The translations under genes and the position numbers were made by a program. From Streptomyces sp. CB02009 (GTDB lineage: Bacteria > Actinomycetota > Actinomycetes > Streptomycetales > Streptomycetaceae), in NCBI RefSeq assembly GCF_001905825.1, contig NZ_LIVV01000005.1, positions 326,594-390,593 on the forward strand: a stretch of 64,000 bases of DNA, in the 5' to 3' direction. Position 1 is the first letter of the stretch. Every line of letters begins with the position of its first letter. The notes beneath the pieces were generated by a model. It made no database searches. It was not told the DNA's origin and saw only the letters and a list, made by a program, of their open reading frames with translations. This document shows, in pieces, positions 1 to 8,309 of the stretch.

Positions 1-1
1 G

Positions 2-1381
2 GCCGCGCGGCGGCGGCTCGACCAGCTGCTCGCCGGCCGGGCCGCGCCCTCGCCCGCGGGACGGCGGGGGGCCTCGCCCGACCTGGCCGAACTGCTCCCG
101 CAGTGGCTCGCCCTCGCCAACGAGCGCGGGTTCAAGGCCCCGTCCGCCACCCTGCCCGCCCTCCTCGACGCGGCCCGGGCCCGCACCGATCTGCGACCCC
201 AGGCCCTGCTGCTGGCCGGGCCGCGCGGCCTGTGGCTGGCCCGGCTCAACCCCGAGTGGCGGTTCGCCCTGCGCGGCGCGGGCGCGGGCAGCTCCCTCCC
301 GGACCCCGCGGACCGGGAGGGGGTACGGGCCCTGTGGGACGAGGGGCTGTTCGCCGAGCGGGTCGCCCTGCTCGGCACCGTACGGACGCAGGACCCGGCG
401 GCCGGGCTCGCCCTCCTCGCGTCCACCTGGCCGGCCGAACGGGCCGAGGACCGGCTGATGTTCCTCGACTCGCTGCGGACCGGACTGTCCGGCGCGGACG
501 AGGAGTTCCTGGAGGAGGCCCTCGGCGACCGCAGCCGCAACGTCCGCGCGACCGCGGCCGAACTGCTCTCCGCCCTGCCGGCCTCGGCGCTCGCGGGCCG
601 GATGGCGGGCCGCGCGGTCACCTGCGTCGGCCTCGACCGGACGGCGGAGTCGCCCACGATCACCGTGGAGGCCCCGCACGAGTGCGACGCGGCCATGCAG
701 CGGGACGGCCTCGCCGCGACACCGCCCGCCGGCCGGGGCGAGCGGTCCTGGTGGCTGGGCCAGCTCGTCGAGGCAGCGCCGCTGTCCTGCTGGCCGCCGA
801 GGTTCGGGGGGCGCGCCCCCGAGGAGATCGTGGCGCTGCCGGTCGCCGACGACTGGCAGGCCGAGCTGCACGCGGCCTGGTGCCGGGCGGCCGTACGGCA
901 GCGGGACGCGGCCTGGTCGCGGGCGCTGCTCGGCTCCCCGGCGACCCCGCCCGCGACGGGCCCGGGCACGTCGTCGCTGGCCGAGCGGGCCCAGCTCCTC
1001 TCGACGCTCGCTCGGGAGGAACGGGCCCGCTGGGTGGGGGCGTTCATCGCGGCCCATGGCCTGTCGGAGGCGTTCCAGCTGCTCGGCGTCTGCGAGGTGC
1101 CGTGGGCGGAGCCGCTCGGCGAGGCGGTGATCGACGCACTCGACATCGCGCGGGAGGCGGGCAGTTACCCGTGGAGCTTCAGCGGGGTGATGGGACTCGC
1201 GGAGCGCTGCCTCGCCCCGGAGGCGGCCCGGCAGCTGGAGTCCCTGACGGCACGGCCCGAGGAGGCGGAGGACATCTCCCCCGGCGCGGGCGGCTACTGG
1301 GCGGAGGCGTTCCAGCGCCTGGTCTCCACGCTGCGGCTGCGCGAGGCGATGAGAGCCGAACTCACGGAACCGGCCCGGTAG
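2..1381 (+). CDS. DUF5691-type protein, 5' end outside window
   Basis: The frame is open from base 2 to the TAG at 1379-1381, so this is the C-terminal 459 residues of a longer protein whose start lies upstream. An internal ATG at 458 is in frame, but coding-like sequence with the same codon bias continues above it. The text is rich in Ala, Arg and Leu with helical repeats, and phrases such as LWLARLNPEWRFAL resemble what I recall of the DUF5691 family, which usually sits beside SWIM zinc-finger and MoxR/VWA genes. No catalytic motif or membrane segment is visible. The function is unknown. The family name is from memory; coding status is much surer. Confidence 0.68.
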   Translation, partial: AARRRLDQLLAGRAAPSPAGRRGASPDLAELLPQWLALANERGFKAPSATLPALLDAARARTDLRPQALLLAGPRGLWLARLNPEWRFALRGAGAGSSLPDPADREGVRALWDEGLFAERVALLGTVRTQDPAAGLALLASTWPAERAEDRLMFLDSLRTGLSGADEEFLEEALGDRSRNVRATAAELLSALPASALAGRMAGRAVTCVGLDRTAESPTITVEAPHECDAAMQRDGLAATPPAGRGERSWWLGQLVEAAPLSCWPPRFGGRAPEEIVALPVADDWQAELHAAWCRAAVRQRDAAWSRALLGSPATPPATGPGTSSLAERAQLLSTLAREERARWVGAFIAAHGLSEAFQLLGVCEVPWAEPLGEAVIDALDIAREAGSYPWSFSGVMGLAERCLAPEAARQLESLTARPEEAEDISPGAGGYWAEAFQRLVSTLRLREAMRAELTEPAR

Positions 1382-1401
1382 ACGTCACGGAACCGGCACG
1401 C

Positions 1402-1433
1402 CGAAGGGCCCTCCCCTGCGGAAGGGCCCTTCG
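1402..1433. terminator. Hairpin between convergent genes
   Basis: An 11-bp perfect stem (left arm CGAAGGGCCCT) closes a loop of about 10 nt. It lies 20 bases after the DUF5691 stop and before the end of the opposing icmB gene, so it could terminate the rightward transcript and possibly both. There is no U-tract, which is usual for Streptomyces terminators. Confidence 0.6.
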
Positions 1434-1451
1434 AAACGGCAGCGCACGCCT

Positions 1452-1500
1452 CAGCGCCCCTGCCGCCGAACGCATGCCGCAGCGCCCATACCGCCGAACG
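1452..1500. repeat. Two-copy 28-bp-period tandem repeat
   Basis: Two 21-base units at 1452-1472 and 1480-1500 differ at two positions; both begin CAGCGCCC and end CCGCCGAACG. The second copy abuts the icmB stop codon. This is one of several short tandem duplications found in gaps between convergent genes in this window. Confidence 0.6.
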
Positions 1501-1502
1501 GA

Positions 1503-1910
1503 CTACGCGGCCACGCGGACGTTCGCGTTCACCCAGTCGACGATGGACGCGGTCGTCGCGCCCGGCGTGAAGATCTCCGCGACGCCCTTCTCCTTCAGCG
1601 GCGCGATGTCCCCGTCGGGGATGATGCCGCCGCCGAAGACCTTGATGTCCTCGGCGTCACGGTCCTTGAGGAGTTCCAGGACCTTCACGAACAGGGTGTT
1701 GTGCGCGCCCGAGAGGATCGAGAGGCCGATCGCGTCGGCGTCCTCCTGGATCGCGGTGTCGACGATCTGCTCGGGGGTCTGGTGGAGGCCGGTGTAGATG
1801 ACCTCCATACCGGCGTCGCGGAGTGCCCGCGCGATCACCTTGGCCCCGCGATCGTGGCCGTCGAGGCCGGGCTTGGCAACCACCACGCGGATCGGACCGG
1901 TCACACCCAT
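1503..1910 (-). CDS. icmB: Isobutyryl-CoA mutase small subunit, cobalamin-binding
   Basis: This 135-residue protein is a stand-alone B12-binding domain. It contains the base-off cobalamin signature DGHDRG (residues 18-23), followed by SILSG near 64-68 and the GGGIIPDGD loop near 93-101, as in the small subunits of coenzyme B12-dependent acyl-CoA mutases. In Streptomyces the matching partner is IcmB, which with the separately encoded IcmA interconverts isobutyryl-CoA and n-butyryl-CoA; length and sequence fit IcmB from memory. The ATG at 1910 is preceded by GGAGG at a good distance, so longer in-frame starts are not needed. No large mutase subunit lies nearby, which is normal for this gene. 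A different small mutase subunit cannot be fully excluded. Confidence 0.87.
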   Translation of the reverse strand: MGVTGPIRVVVAKPGLDGHDRGAKVIARALRDAGMEVIYTGLHQTPEQIVDTAIQEDADAIGLSILSGAHNTLFVKVLELLKDRDAEDIKVFGGGIIPDGDIAPLKEKGVAEIFTPGATTASIVDWVNANVRVAA

Positions 1911-2213
1911 CACTGCCTCCACATGAGACCCCCGCGCACCTTTGCCGGGGAGGTGAACGAACGTTGACACCAGCATCCCGCACCCGGCTGTTTCGCGACG
2001 GCGGCCGAGGGGGAAATCACACGTGGGACATGTTCGCTCTGCGTCGTACCCCGCTTTCGGGCCCTCCTCCTGGGCCCACCAGCCGCAAGCGGGGCACGGT
2101 CGCGAAGGGAGCCGCGACGAGGTCGCCGCGCCTCCGTGCCGCCGTCCGTGCGGCACGGGGGCGCGGCGTACCGGCGTACCGTCCGGCCCCGCATGCCGTC
2201 CGGGAGGTCGCCG
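1911..2213. other. Divergent spacer between icmB and the lipase
   Basis: This 303-base gap must hold the promoters of two divergent genes. A perfect TTGACA occurs at 1964-1969 on the plus strand, but no convincing -10 box stands 16-19 bases downstream. I see no conserved operator, riboswitch or coding sequence here. Confidence 0.4.
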
Positions 2214-3002
2214 ATGGAGCTCACCAAGGTCACCGCCCTGATGAAGGCCACTGCCCTGGAGCTCGCGATCCTCACCGGCCATCTCGTCCTCTACCCGTCC
2301 GGGATCGTGGCGGAGCGCCTCGCGCCCGCCCCCGCCCCGTCGGTCACCCCGGGCCGGCGCCCGGTCGTGCTGCTGCACGGTCTCGTCGACAACCGCTCGG
2401 TCTTCGTGGTCCTGCGCCGTTCCCTCACCCGGAACGGCCGTGACTGTGTCGAGTCGCTCAACTACTCACCGCTCACCTGCGACCTGCGGGCCGCCGCGGA
2501 GCTGCTGGGCCGCCGGGTGGACGAGATCCGCGCCCGTACGGGACATGCCGAGGTCGACATCGTCGGGCACAGTCTGGGCGGGCTCATCGCCCGCTACTAC
2601 GTGCAGCGGCTGGGCGGTGACAGCCGGGTGCGCACCCTGGTCACGCTGGGTACCCCGCACTCCGGCACCAGCGTGGCCCCGCTCGCCGACGCGCATCCGC
2701 TGGTCCGGCAGATGCGGCCGGGTTCGGAGGTGCTGCGGGAGCTCGCCGGGCCGTCGCCCGGCTGCCGGACCCGGTTCGTGAGTTTCTGGAGCGACCTGGA
2801 CCAGATCATGGTGCCGGTGGAGACGGCGCGGCTCGACCATCCGGACCTGCTCGTGCACAACGTGCGGGTGAGCGGGATCGGTCATCTCGCGCTGCCGGTG
2901 CACCCCACGGTCGCCGCCGGGGTCCGGGACGCCCTCGACGCGGACGGCCGGGAGGCCCCCGGAGCGCGTGCGGAGGAGCCGGGCGCCACGTCCGTGGCGT
3001 GA
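2214..3002 (+). CDS. Alpha/beta-hydrolase lipase/esterase
   Basis: This 262-residue protein has the core features of a triacylglycerol-lipase-like fold: the oxyanion strand VVLLHGLVDN near residue 50 and the nucleophile elbow GHSLGG near 115-120. A downstream Asp and the GIGHLALPVHP stretch near the C-terminus could supply the acid and histidine. A hydrophobic segment at residues 8-24 may be an N-terminal anchor or uncleaved signal. The ATG at 2214 is preceded by GGGAGG seven bases away, which is better than the upstream in-frame ATG at 2136. The enzyme probably hydrolyses an acyl ester outside or at the membrane; the substrate cannot be read from the sequence. It stands alone between divergent icmB and the M23 peptidase. 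Confidence 0.82.
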   Translation: MELTKVTALMKATALELAILTGHLVLYPSGIVAERLAPAPAPSVTPGRRPVVLLHGLVDNRSVFVVLRRSLTRNGRDCVESLNYSPLTCDLRAAAELLGRRVDEIRARTGHAEVDIVGHSLGGLIARYYVQRLGGDSRVRTLVTLGTPHSGTSVAPLADAHPLVRQMRPGSEVLRELAGPSPGCRTRFVSFWSDLDQIMVPVETARLDHPDLLVHNVRVSGIGHLALPVHPTVAAGVRDALDADGREAPGARAEEPGATSVA

Positions 3003-3115
3003 CACTCCGAAACCGTTCTTCGAACGTCTCTCGAACACAAGGCCAAAGCTCTCTCCGTGAGCTGGCGAAACACGGCCGATTGCCCGTTTCCTACGGCCCC
3101 GGCCACCGCCGAAGA

Positions 3116-3145
3116 TTGTCGGCTGCGCATACCGCCGGGTACAGT
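3116..3145 (+). promoter_or_regulatory. Housekeeping-type promoter for the M23 peptidase
   Basis: TTGTCG at 3116-3121 and TACAGT at 3140-3145 are separated by 18 bases, a good HrdB-like pair. The predicted start falls about 75 bases before the GTG at 3225. Seen in sequence; activity is inferred. Confidence 0.45.
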
Positions 3146-3224
3146 CGCGCCACTGCTTACCCCCGGGACACCCTCGTCGGGCCCGCCCCGGACTGGTCCT
3201 GCTGCCGAGGCGAGAGAGACGTTG

Positions 3225-4931
3225 GTGAACGACCAGCACCCCCACGCCGGGTACGCCGGAGACGGCGCCCAGACCACCGGCAGTTTCGCCACCGATCCTC
3301 TCTTCGGCGCCTACGGCGACGGCGGATCGGACCAGAGCGGACAGTGGAACCTCGGCGGATACGACGTCACCGGCACGTACGGGACGGCGGAGCAGTACGG
3401 AACGACGACCGGTCAGTACGACGCCTCGCAGTTCGCCGCGACCGGTCAGTACGACATGACGGGGCAGTACGCCACCGCGACCGGGTCGTACGAGGCCACC
3501 GGCACGTACGACACGACCGGTCAGTGGGACACCACCGGGCAGTGGAACGCCACGGGCGCCTACGACACCACCGGCACGTACGGGACCACGGCCGGTCCGT
3601 ACGAGACGACGACCGGGCAGTACGACACGACGGCCGCGCAGCACGGCACCACCCCCGCGTACGACACGACCGGCCAGTGGGACGCCTCCGCCTGGACCGA
3701 GGCCCAGCACACCGGCCCGCACGAGACCCTCCACGCCGGCGCCTACGCCGCCCAGGGGACGTACGGCTACGAGTCCTACGACGCGACCGGCCAGTGGGCC
3801 GCCCCCGCCTTCGCGACCGACACCGGCGCGTACGACGCGACCGCGTGGAACCAGGTGTCCCAGGAGGCCGAGCCGGTCGTCCCGCAGCAGTACACGCCGG
3901 GTCCCGAGCACACCGCGGAGTTCGCGTTCGAGTACGTCCCCGAGAGCGAGGCCGGCACTGCCGAGGCCCACGCCGACCTGGACGACGTCGAGCCCGCCCA
4001 CGACCGGGCCGGACACGACGCCCCCGGGGACGAGGACGACGACCGTCACGAGGACCGCGAGGCCCACGACGCGTACGACGCCGACCCCTCCGGCCCCGAC
4101 GACCAGCCCGCCGTCGAGGTCCGCACGGACTCCCCCCACGCCGGCCGCCCCGTGCGCCGCTCCTCCAACGGCAGCCGAGGCCGGCGCCGTACCCCCGCGA
4201 AGCGCTCCGCGCTGCTGACCGTCGCCGTTCCCTCCGCCTGCGTCATGGGAGTCGCCGGCATCGCCGCCGCCTCCGTCGGCGGGCTCACCGGAGCCGGCAC
4301 CGACGGCGCGAAGAAGGAGGACACGACCGCGCTCGCCGCCGCCGACCCGGCGTCCGTGAAGCAGGTCGCCGCCAACAACGCGCTCGACACGCAGCTCGCC
4401 GCGCTCAGCGCCGACGCCCGCGACTTCGGCGACCGCGCCAGCCGCACCCAGGAGCGCATCGACCTCAAGGCACGCCAGGCGGCCGACAAGAAGAAGCGCG
4501 AGGAGGAGGCGGCCCGCAAGGAGGCGCTGCGTCCCAAGTACATGCTGCCGGTGGAACTCCACCGGCTCAGCGCGCGCTTCGGCCAGTCCGGCGTCAACTG
4601 GATGTCCGTGCACACCGGCATCGACTTCCCCGTGCAGACCGGCACGCCCGTGATGGCCGCGACGGACGGCACCGTCCGCACCCAGATCAACAGCGCCTAC
4701 GGCAACATGGTGATCGTGACCGCGCCCGACGGCACCGAGACCTGGTACTGCCACCTCAGCAGCGCCAAGATCCGCTACGGCCAGGTGAAGGCCGGCGACG
4801 TCATCGCGTACTCCGGCGACACCGGCAACTCCACCGGCCCGCACCTCCACTTCGAGGTCCGGCCGGGCGGCGGCTACGCGATCGACCCGCTGGCCTGGCT
4901 GCGCAGCCACGGTCTCGACCCGACCAGCTGA
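3225..4931 (+). CDS. Membrane-anchored M23 endopeptidase with repetitive N-terminus
   Basis: The 568-residue protein has four parts. Residues 40-210 are about sixteen degenerate copies of short units such as TGQYD, TGTYD and TGQWD. Residues 220-300 are acidic. A single membrane segment lies near 329-354 after a basic stretch, so the repeats should be cytoplasmic. After a short coiled region (375-435), the C-terminus is a lysostaphin-like peptidase with zinc ligands HTGID (463-467) and HLHFE (540-544) and the catalytic-site His 510. It should cleave peptidoglycan cross-bridges outside the membrane. The GTG at 3225 is chosen because GAGAGAG lies just upstream and the residues before it look non-coding; a TTG directly before it is an alternative. 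The repetitive cytoplasmic tail is unusual for the family. Confidence 0.85.
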   Translation: MNDQHPHAGYAGDGAQTTGSFATDPLFGAYGDGGSDQSGQWNLGGYDVTGTYGTAEQYGTTTGQYDASQFAATGQYDMTGQYATATGSYEATGTYDTTGQWDTTGQWNATGAYDTTGTYGTTAGPYETTTGQYDTTAAQHGTTPAYDTTGQWDASAWTEAQHTGPHETLHAGAYAAQGTYGYESYDATGQWAAPAFATDTGAYDATAWNQVSQEAEPVVPQQYTPGPEHTAEFAFEYVPESEAGTAEAHADLDDVEPAHDRAGHDAPGDEDDDRHEDREAHDAYDADPSGPDDQPAVEVRTDSPHAGRPVRRSSNGSRGRRRTPAKRSALLTVAVPSACVMGVAGIAAASVGGLTGAGTDGAKKEDTTALAAADPASVKQVAANNALDTQLAALSADARDFGDRASRTQERIDLKARQAADKKKREEEAARKEALRPKYMLPVELHRLSARFGQSGVNWMSVHTGIDFPVQTGTPVMAATDGTVRTQINSAYGNMVIVTAPDGTETWYCHLSSAKIRYGQVKAGDVIAYSGDTGNSTGPHLHFEVRPGGGYAIDPLAWLRSHGLDPTS

Positions 4932-4946
4932 CCGCACACTCCGCGC

Positions 4947-4989
4947 ACGCGAGCGGGCCCCGGCTTCTTCGGCCGGGGCCCGCTCGCGT
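4947..4989. terminator. Strong bidirectional terminator
   Basis: An 18-bp perfect stem (4947-4964 with 4972-4989) closes a 7-base loop. It sits between the stop of the M23 peptidase at 4931 and the stop of the opposing pcrA at 5005, so it should end both transcripts. Confidence 0.88.
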
Positions 4990-5004
4990 CCGCCGCCTCC
5001 GCGG

Positions 5005-7455
5005 CTACAGCTTCTCGACCGGCGCGTACCGCAGCAGCAGCCGCTTCGGCTTCTCGTCGCCGAAGTCGATCGTCGCCTGGGCGTCCCCGCCCGCGCCCGT
5101 CACCGTCATGACCGTGCCGAGGCCGAACTGGTCGTGCGTCACCCGGTCGCCGACCTGGAGGGAGATCACCGGCTTCTCCCCCGCACGCCGGGTCGCGAAG
5201 CCCGAGGGGCCGGAGCGCGCGCGGGAGGAGGAGAGCGAGGAGGTGATCCCCGAGGTCGGCCCGGCGGGCTTCGCCATCGGACCGGTCCGCTTCCAGTCCA
5301 GGTACGCGGGCGGGATCTCCTCCAGGAAGCGCGAGGCCGGGTTGTACGAGGGCTGGCCCCAGGCGCTGCGCATCGACGAGCGCGTCAGGTAGAGCCGCTC
5401 CCGCGCGCGCGTGATGCCCACGTACGCGAGACGCCGCTCCTCCTCCAGTTCCTTCGCCTGGCCGAGGGCGCGCATGTGCGGGAAGACGCCGTCCTCCATG
5501 CCCGTCAGGAACACGACGGGGAACTCGAGGCCCTTGGCGGTGTGCAGCGTCATCAGGGTGATGACGCCCCGGCCCTCCTCGTCCTCGTCCGGGATCTGGT
5601 CGGAGTCGGCGACGAGCGCGACCTTCTCCAGGAACTCGGCGAGGGTCGCCGGCTCCTCGCCGCGCTCCTGCTCGAACTCCAGGGCCACGGCGGCGAGTTC
5701 CTGGAGGTTCTCGATCCGGGTCTCGTCCTGCGGATCGGTCGATGCCTGGAGCTCGGCGAGATAGCCCGTGCGCTCCAGGACGGCCTCCAGGACGACGGCG
5801 GGTCCGGCGCCGGACTCGACGACGGTGCGCAGCTCGTCCATCAGCGCGTTGAACCGCTTGACGGCGTTCGCCGAGCGGGCCGCCATGCCGTACGCCTCGT
5901 CGACCCGCTTGAGGGCCTGCGGGAAGGTGATCTTCTCGCGCAGCGAGAGGGCGTCGATCATCGCCTCGGCGCGCTCGCCGATGCCCCGCTTGGGGACGTT
6001 GAGGATGCGGCGCAGCGGGACGTTGTCCTCGGGGTTGGCGAGGACGCGCAGGTAGGCGAGGACGTCACGGACCTCCTTGCGCTCGTAGAAGCGCACGCCG
6101 CCGACGACCTTGTAGGGCAGTCCGACGCGGATGAAGATCTCTTCGAAGACGCGGGACTGGGCGTTGGTCCGGTAGAAGACGGCGACGTCTCCCGCCTTGG
6201 CCTCGCCCGCGTCGGTGAGCCGGTCGATCTCGTCGGCGACGAACTGGGCCTCGTCGTGCTCGGTGTCGGCCACGTAGCCCGTGATCTGCGAGCCCGCGCC
6301 GGCGTTCGTCCAGAGGTTCTTGGGGCGGCGGGACTCGTTGCGCTCGATGACGGCGTTCGCGGCGGAGAGGATCGTCTGGGTGGAGCGGTAGTTCTGCTCC
6401 AGGAGGATCGTCGTCGCGTCCGGGTAGTCCTCCTCGAACTGGAGGATGTTGCGGATGGTGGCGCCGCGGAAGGCGTAGATCGACTGGTCGGCGTCGCCCA
6501 CGACGCACAGCTCGGCGGGGCCGAGGTCCTCGTAGCCGGTGCCGACGAGCTCCCGCACGAGGGTGTACTGGGCGTGGTTGGTGTCCTGGTACTCGTCGAC
6601 GAGGACGTGCCGGAAGCGGCGGCGGTAGTGCTCGGCGACGTCGGGGAACGCCTGGAGCAGGTGGACCGTCGTCATGATGATGTCGTCGAAGTCCAGGGCG
6701 TTGGCCTCGCGCAGCCGTGCCTGGTACATCCGGTAGGCCTCGGCGAGCGTCTTCTCGAAGCCGTCGACGGCCTGGTCGGCGAAGGTCTCCTCGTCGATCA
6801 GCTCGTTCTTGAGGTTCGAGATCTTGGCGCTGAACGACTTCGGCGGGAACTTCTTCGGGTCGAGGTCCAGGTCGCGGCAGACCAGGGACATCAGGCGCTT
6901 GGAGTCGGCGGCGTCGTAGATCGAGAAGGAGGACGTGAAGCCAAGCCTCTTCGACTCGCGGCGCAGGATGCGGACGCAGGCGCTGTGGAAGGTCATCACC
7001 CACATCGCGTTGGCACGCGGTCCGACGAGCTGCTCGACGCGCTCCTTCATCTCGCCCGCGGCCTTGTTCGTGAAGGTGATCGCCAGTATCTGGCCGGGGT
7101 GCACGTGCCGGCTGCCGAGCAGGTGGGCGATGCGGTGGGTGAGCACCCGGGTCTTGCCGGAGCCGGCTCCGGCGACGATGAGCAGCGGGGTGTCCGTGTG
7201 GACGACGGCCGCGCGCTGCTGCTCGTTCAGCCCGTCCAGGAGCGCCGCGGTGTCCACGACGGGGCGGGGGGCGCCGTCGCGGTAGTGGGTGTCCCGGGCG
7301 GGCGGGGGCACGTCGAAGTGCTCCCCGAAGAGGTCGTGCGGGACGTCCTCCCCGGCCGGGGAGCCGTGCTCGTGGTCCTCGGGGTGGGGCGGGGGCTCCT
7401 CCGAGGAGTGGTTCTGGAGGCCGGCCAGGAAGCTGTCGTCAAAGAGGCTGCTCAT
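5005..7455 (-). CDS. pcrA: ATP-dependent DNA helicase PcrA/UvrD
   Basis: This 816-residue superfamily 1A helicase unwinds DNA 3' to 5' in nucleotide excision repair and replication restart. All motifs are present in order: Walker A AGAGSGKT, Walker B DEYQDTN, motif III GDADQSIYAFRGA, motif IV QNYRST, motif V TLHTAKGLEFPVV and motif VI YVGITRARERL. The last 60 residues form the Tudor-like RNA-polymerase-binding tail (VGDRVTHDQFGLGTV). About 85 residues of acidic, Pro/His-rich sequence precede the helicase core, longer than in the Bacillus protein but usual for actinobacteria. The start ATG is at 7455. The gene is transcribed alone and shares its terminator with the M23 gene. Confidence 0.96.
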   Translation of the reverse strand: MSSLFDDSFLAGLQNHSSEEPPPHPEDHEHGSPAGEDVPHDLFGEHFDVPPPARDTHYRDGAPRPVVDTAALLDGLNEQQRAAVVHTDTPLLIVAGAGSGKTRVLTHRIAHLLGSRHVHPGQILAITFTNKAAGEMKERVEQLVGPRANAMWVMTFHSACVRILRRESKRLGFTSSFSIYDAADSKRLMSLVCRDLDLDPKKFPPKSFSAKISNLKNELIDEETFADQAVDGFEKTLAEAYRMYQARLREANALDFDDIIMTTVHLLQAFPDVAEHYRRRFRHVLVDEYQDTNHAQYTLVRELVGTGYEDLGPAELCVVGDADQSIYAFRGATIRNILQFEEDYPDATTILLEQNYRSTQTILSAANAVIERNESRRPKNLWTNAGAGSQITGYVADTEHDEAQFVADEIDRLTDAGEAKAGDVAVFYRTNAQSRVFEEIFIRVGLPYKVVGGVRFYERKEVRDVLAYLRVLANPEDNVPLRRILNVPKRGIGERAEAMIDALSLREKITFPQALKRVDEAYGMAARSANAVKRFNALMDELRTVVESGAGPAVVLEAVLERTGYLAELQASTDPQDETRIENLQELAAVALEFEQERGEEPATLAEFLEKVALVADSDQIPDEDEEGRGVITLMTLHTAKGLEFPVVFLTGMEDGVFPHMRALGQAKELEEERRLAYVGITRARERLYLTRSSMRSAWGQPSYNPASRFLEEIPPAYLDWKRTGPMAKPAGPTSGITSSLSSSRARSGPSGFATRRAGEKPVISLQVGDRVTHDQFGLGTVMTVTGAGGDAQATIDFGDEKPKRLLLRYAPVEKL

Positions 7456-7612
7456 CGCCTCACGAGTCTAGGACGCCCCACCGACATCCGGGCCCGCCTT
7501 CGGGATCCGCCTTCCTCACAGGCCTGCGGTACCGGTCACACCCACCCGCCCGGCCGCCGCCCGACCGCCGCCCGGAGGGCCCGGGCTCACGCCCCGGGTC
7601 ACGCCCCGACGG

Positions 7613-7966
7613 TCACGTCCAGAGGGTCGCGATGAAGATGTTCGCCATGGTCAGACCGCCGACCGCGGCGAAGAGGCCCTTCTCGACCCGCTCCTCGTCG
7701 CGCTTGACGTAGACGAGGGCGAGGATCACCACGAGGATCCCGAGCTTGATGCCGATCTTGAGGTTGTTGACGCTCTGGTCGTCCGCCTGGTTGAGGCCGA
7801 CCAGCGCGACGCCGGTGACGAGCATGGTCAGGGCGCCGTGCAGCATCGCCGGGCTGAAGCGGGCCGTACCGGCCCCCATCGCCTTCATCTGGGTGAGGAA
7901 CCCGCCCAGCAGGGCGGCGATACCGATGATGTGCAGGGCGACGAAGACATTGATGAGTACGTCCAT
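7613..7966 (-). CDS. Small four-helix integral membrane protein
   Basis: The 117-residue protein is almost wholly hydrophobic, with four likely membrane helices (about 3-23, 44-62, 74-90 and 98-115). The ATG at 7966 (MDVLINVFVALHI) is preferred because the upstream open frame is Arg- and Gly-rich and unlike a membrane protein. I recognise it only as a conserved hypothetical actinobacterial membrane protein; no active-site motif is visible. It lies downstream of the divergent spacer shared with the NlpC/P60 gene and is followed by pcrA on the same strand after 157 bases, so cotranscription is uncertain. Confidence 0.78.
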   Translation of the reverse strand: MDVLINVFVALHIIGIAALLGGFLTQMKAMGAGTARFSPAMLHGALTMLVTGVALVGLNQADDQSVNNLKIGIKLGILVVILALVYVKRDEERVEKGLFAAVGGLTMANIFIATLWT

Positions 7967-8309
7967 GCGCCGGAGCCTAACCGGGGCCCTAGCACCGCCT
8001 TCCGGCCGGGTCCACCCGGTCCGCCGCTTCGGTCGGACGACCGCCGCAATGCCCCTCGGCCCGCCACCCCGGACGAAAGACATCGGTCGCCGACCGCCAA
8101 GTGTCGCCAATAGCGGTCATCCCGCCGTCCGGGCGTGACCCCAGGTTTAGCGTCCTTCACCAGGTGGCCGGCTCCCCACCACCGTCGGCGATCCGGCGGT
8201 TGTCGGTCACCCCCGCCGAGAAAACCCGGCGGCGGTCCGTCTCCCCTGTGCGGCCCGCCGTCGGCCCGGCGGGCCCGTGTCCCCCAGGCAGAGGATGTGA
8301 CGCGCCCTC
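7967..8309. other. Divergent spacer upstream of the NlpC/P60 gene
   Basis: This 343-base region separates the small membrane protein from the NlpC/P60 hydrolase. Cell-wall hydrolase leaders in Streptomyces often hold a ydaO c-di-AMP riboswitch, so I looked for its conserved blocks and did not find them. A short CGCCG/CGGCG hairpin near 8214-8236 is the only structure noticed. No promoter pair is convincing. Confidence 0.35.

Noticed and set aside
1964..1969. Perfect TTGACA -35 box in the icmB-lipase spacer
   Set aside because: No acceptable -10 sequence lies 16-19 bases downstream, so no promoter is claimed.
7967..8309. ydaO (c-di-AMP) riboswitch before the NlpC/P60 gene
   Set aside because: Expected from the gene type, but none of the conserved blocks could be found by eye on this strand; a covariance-model search would settle it.
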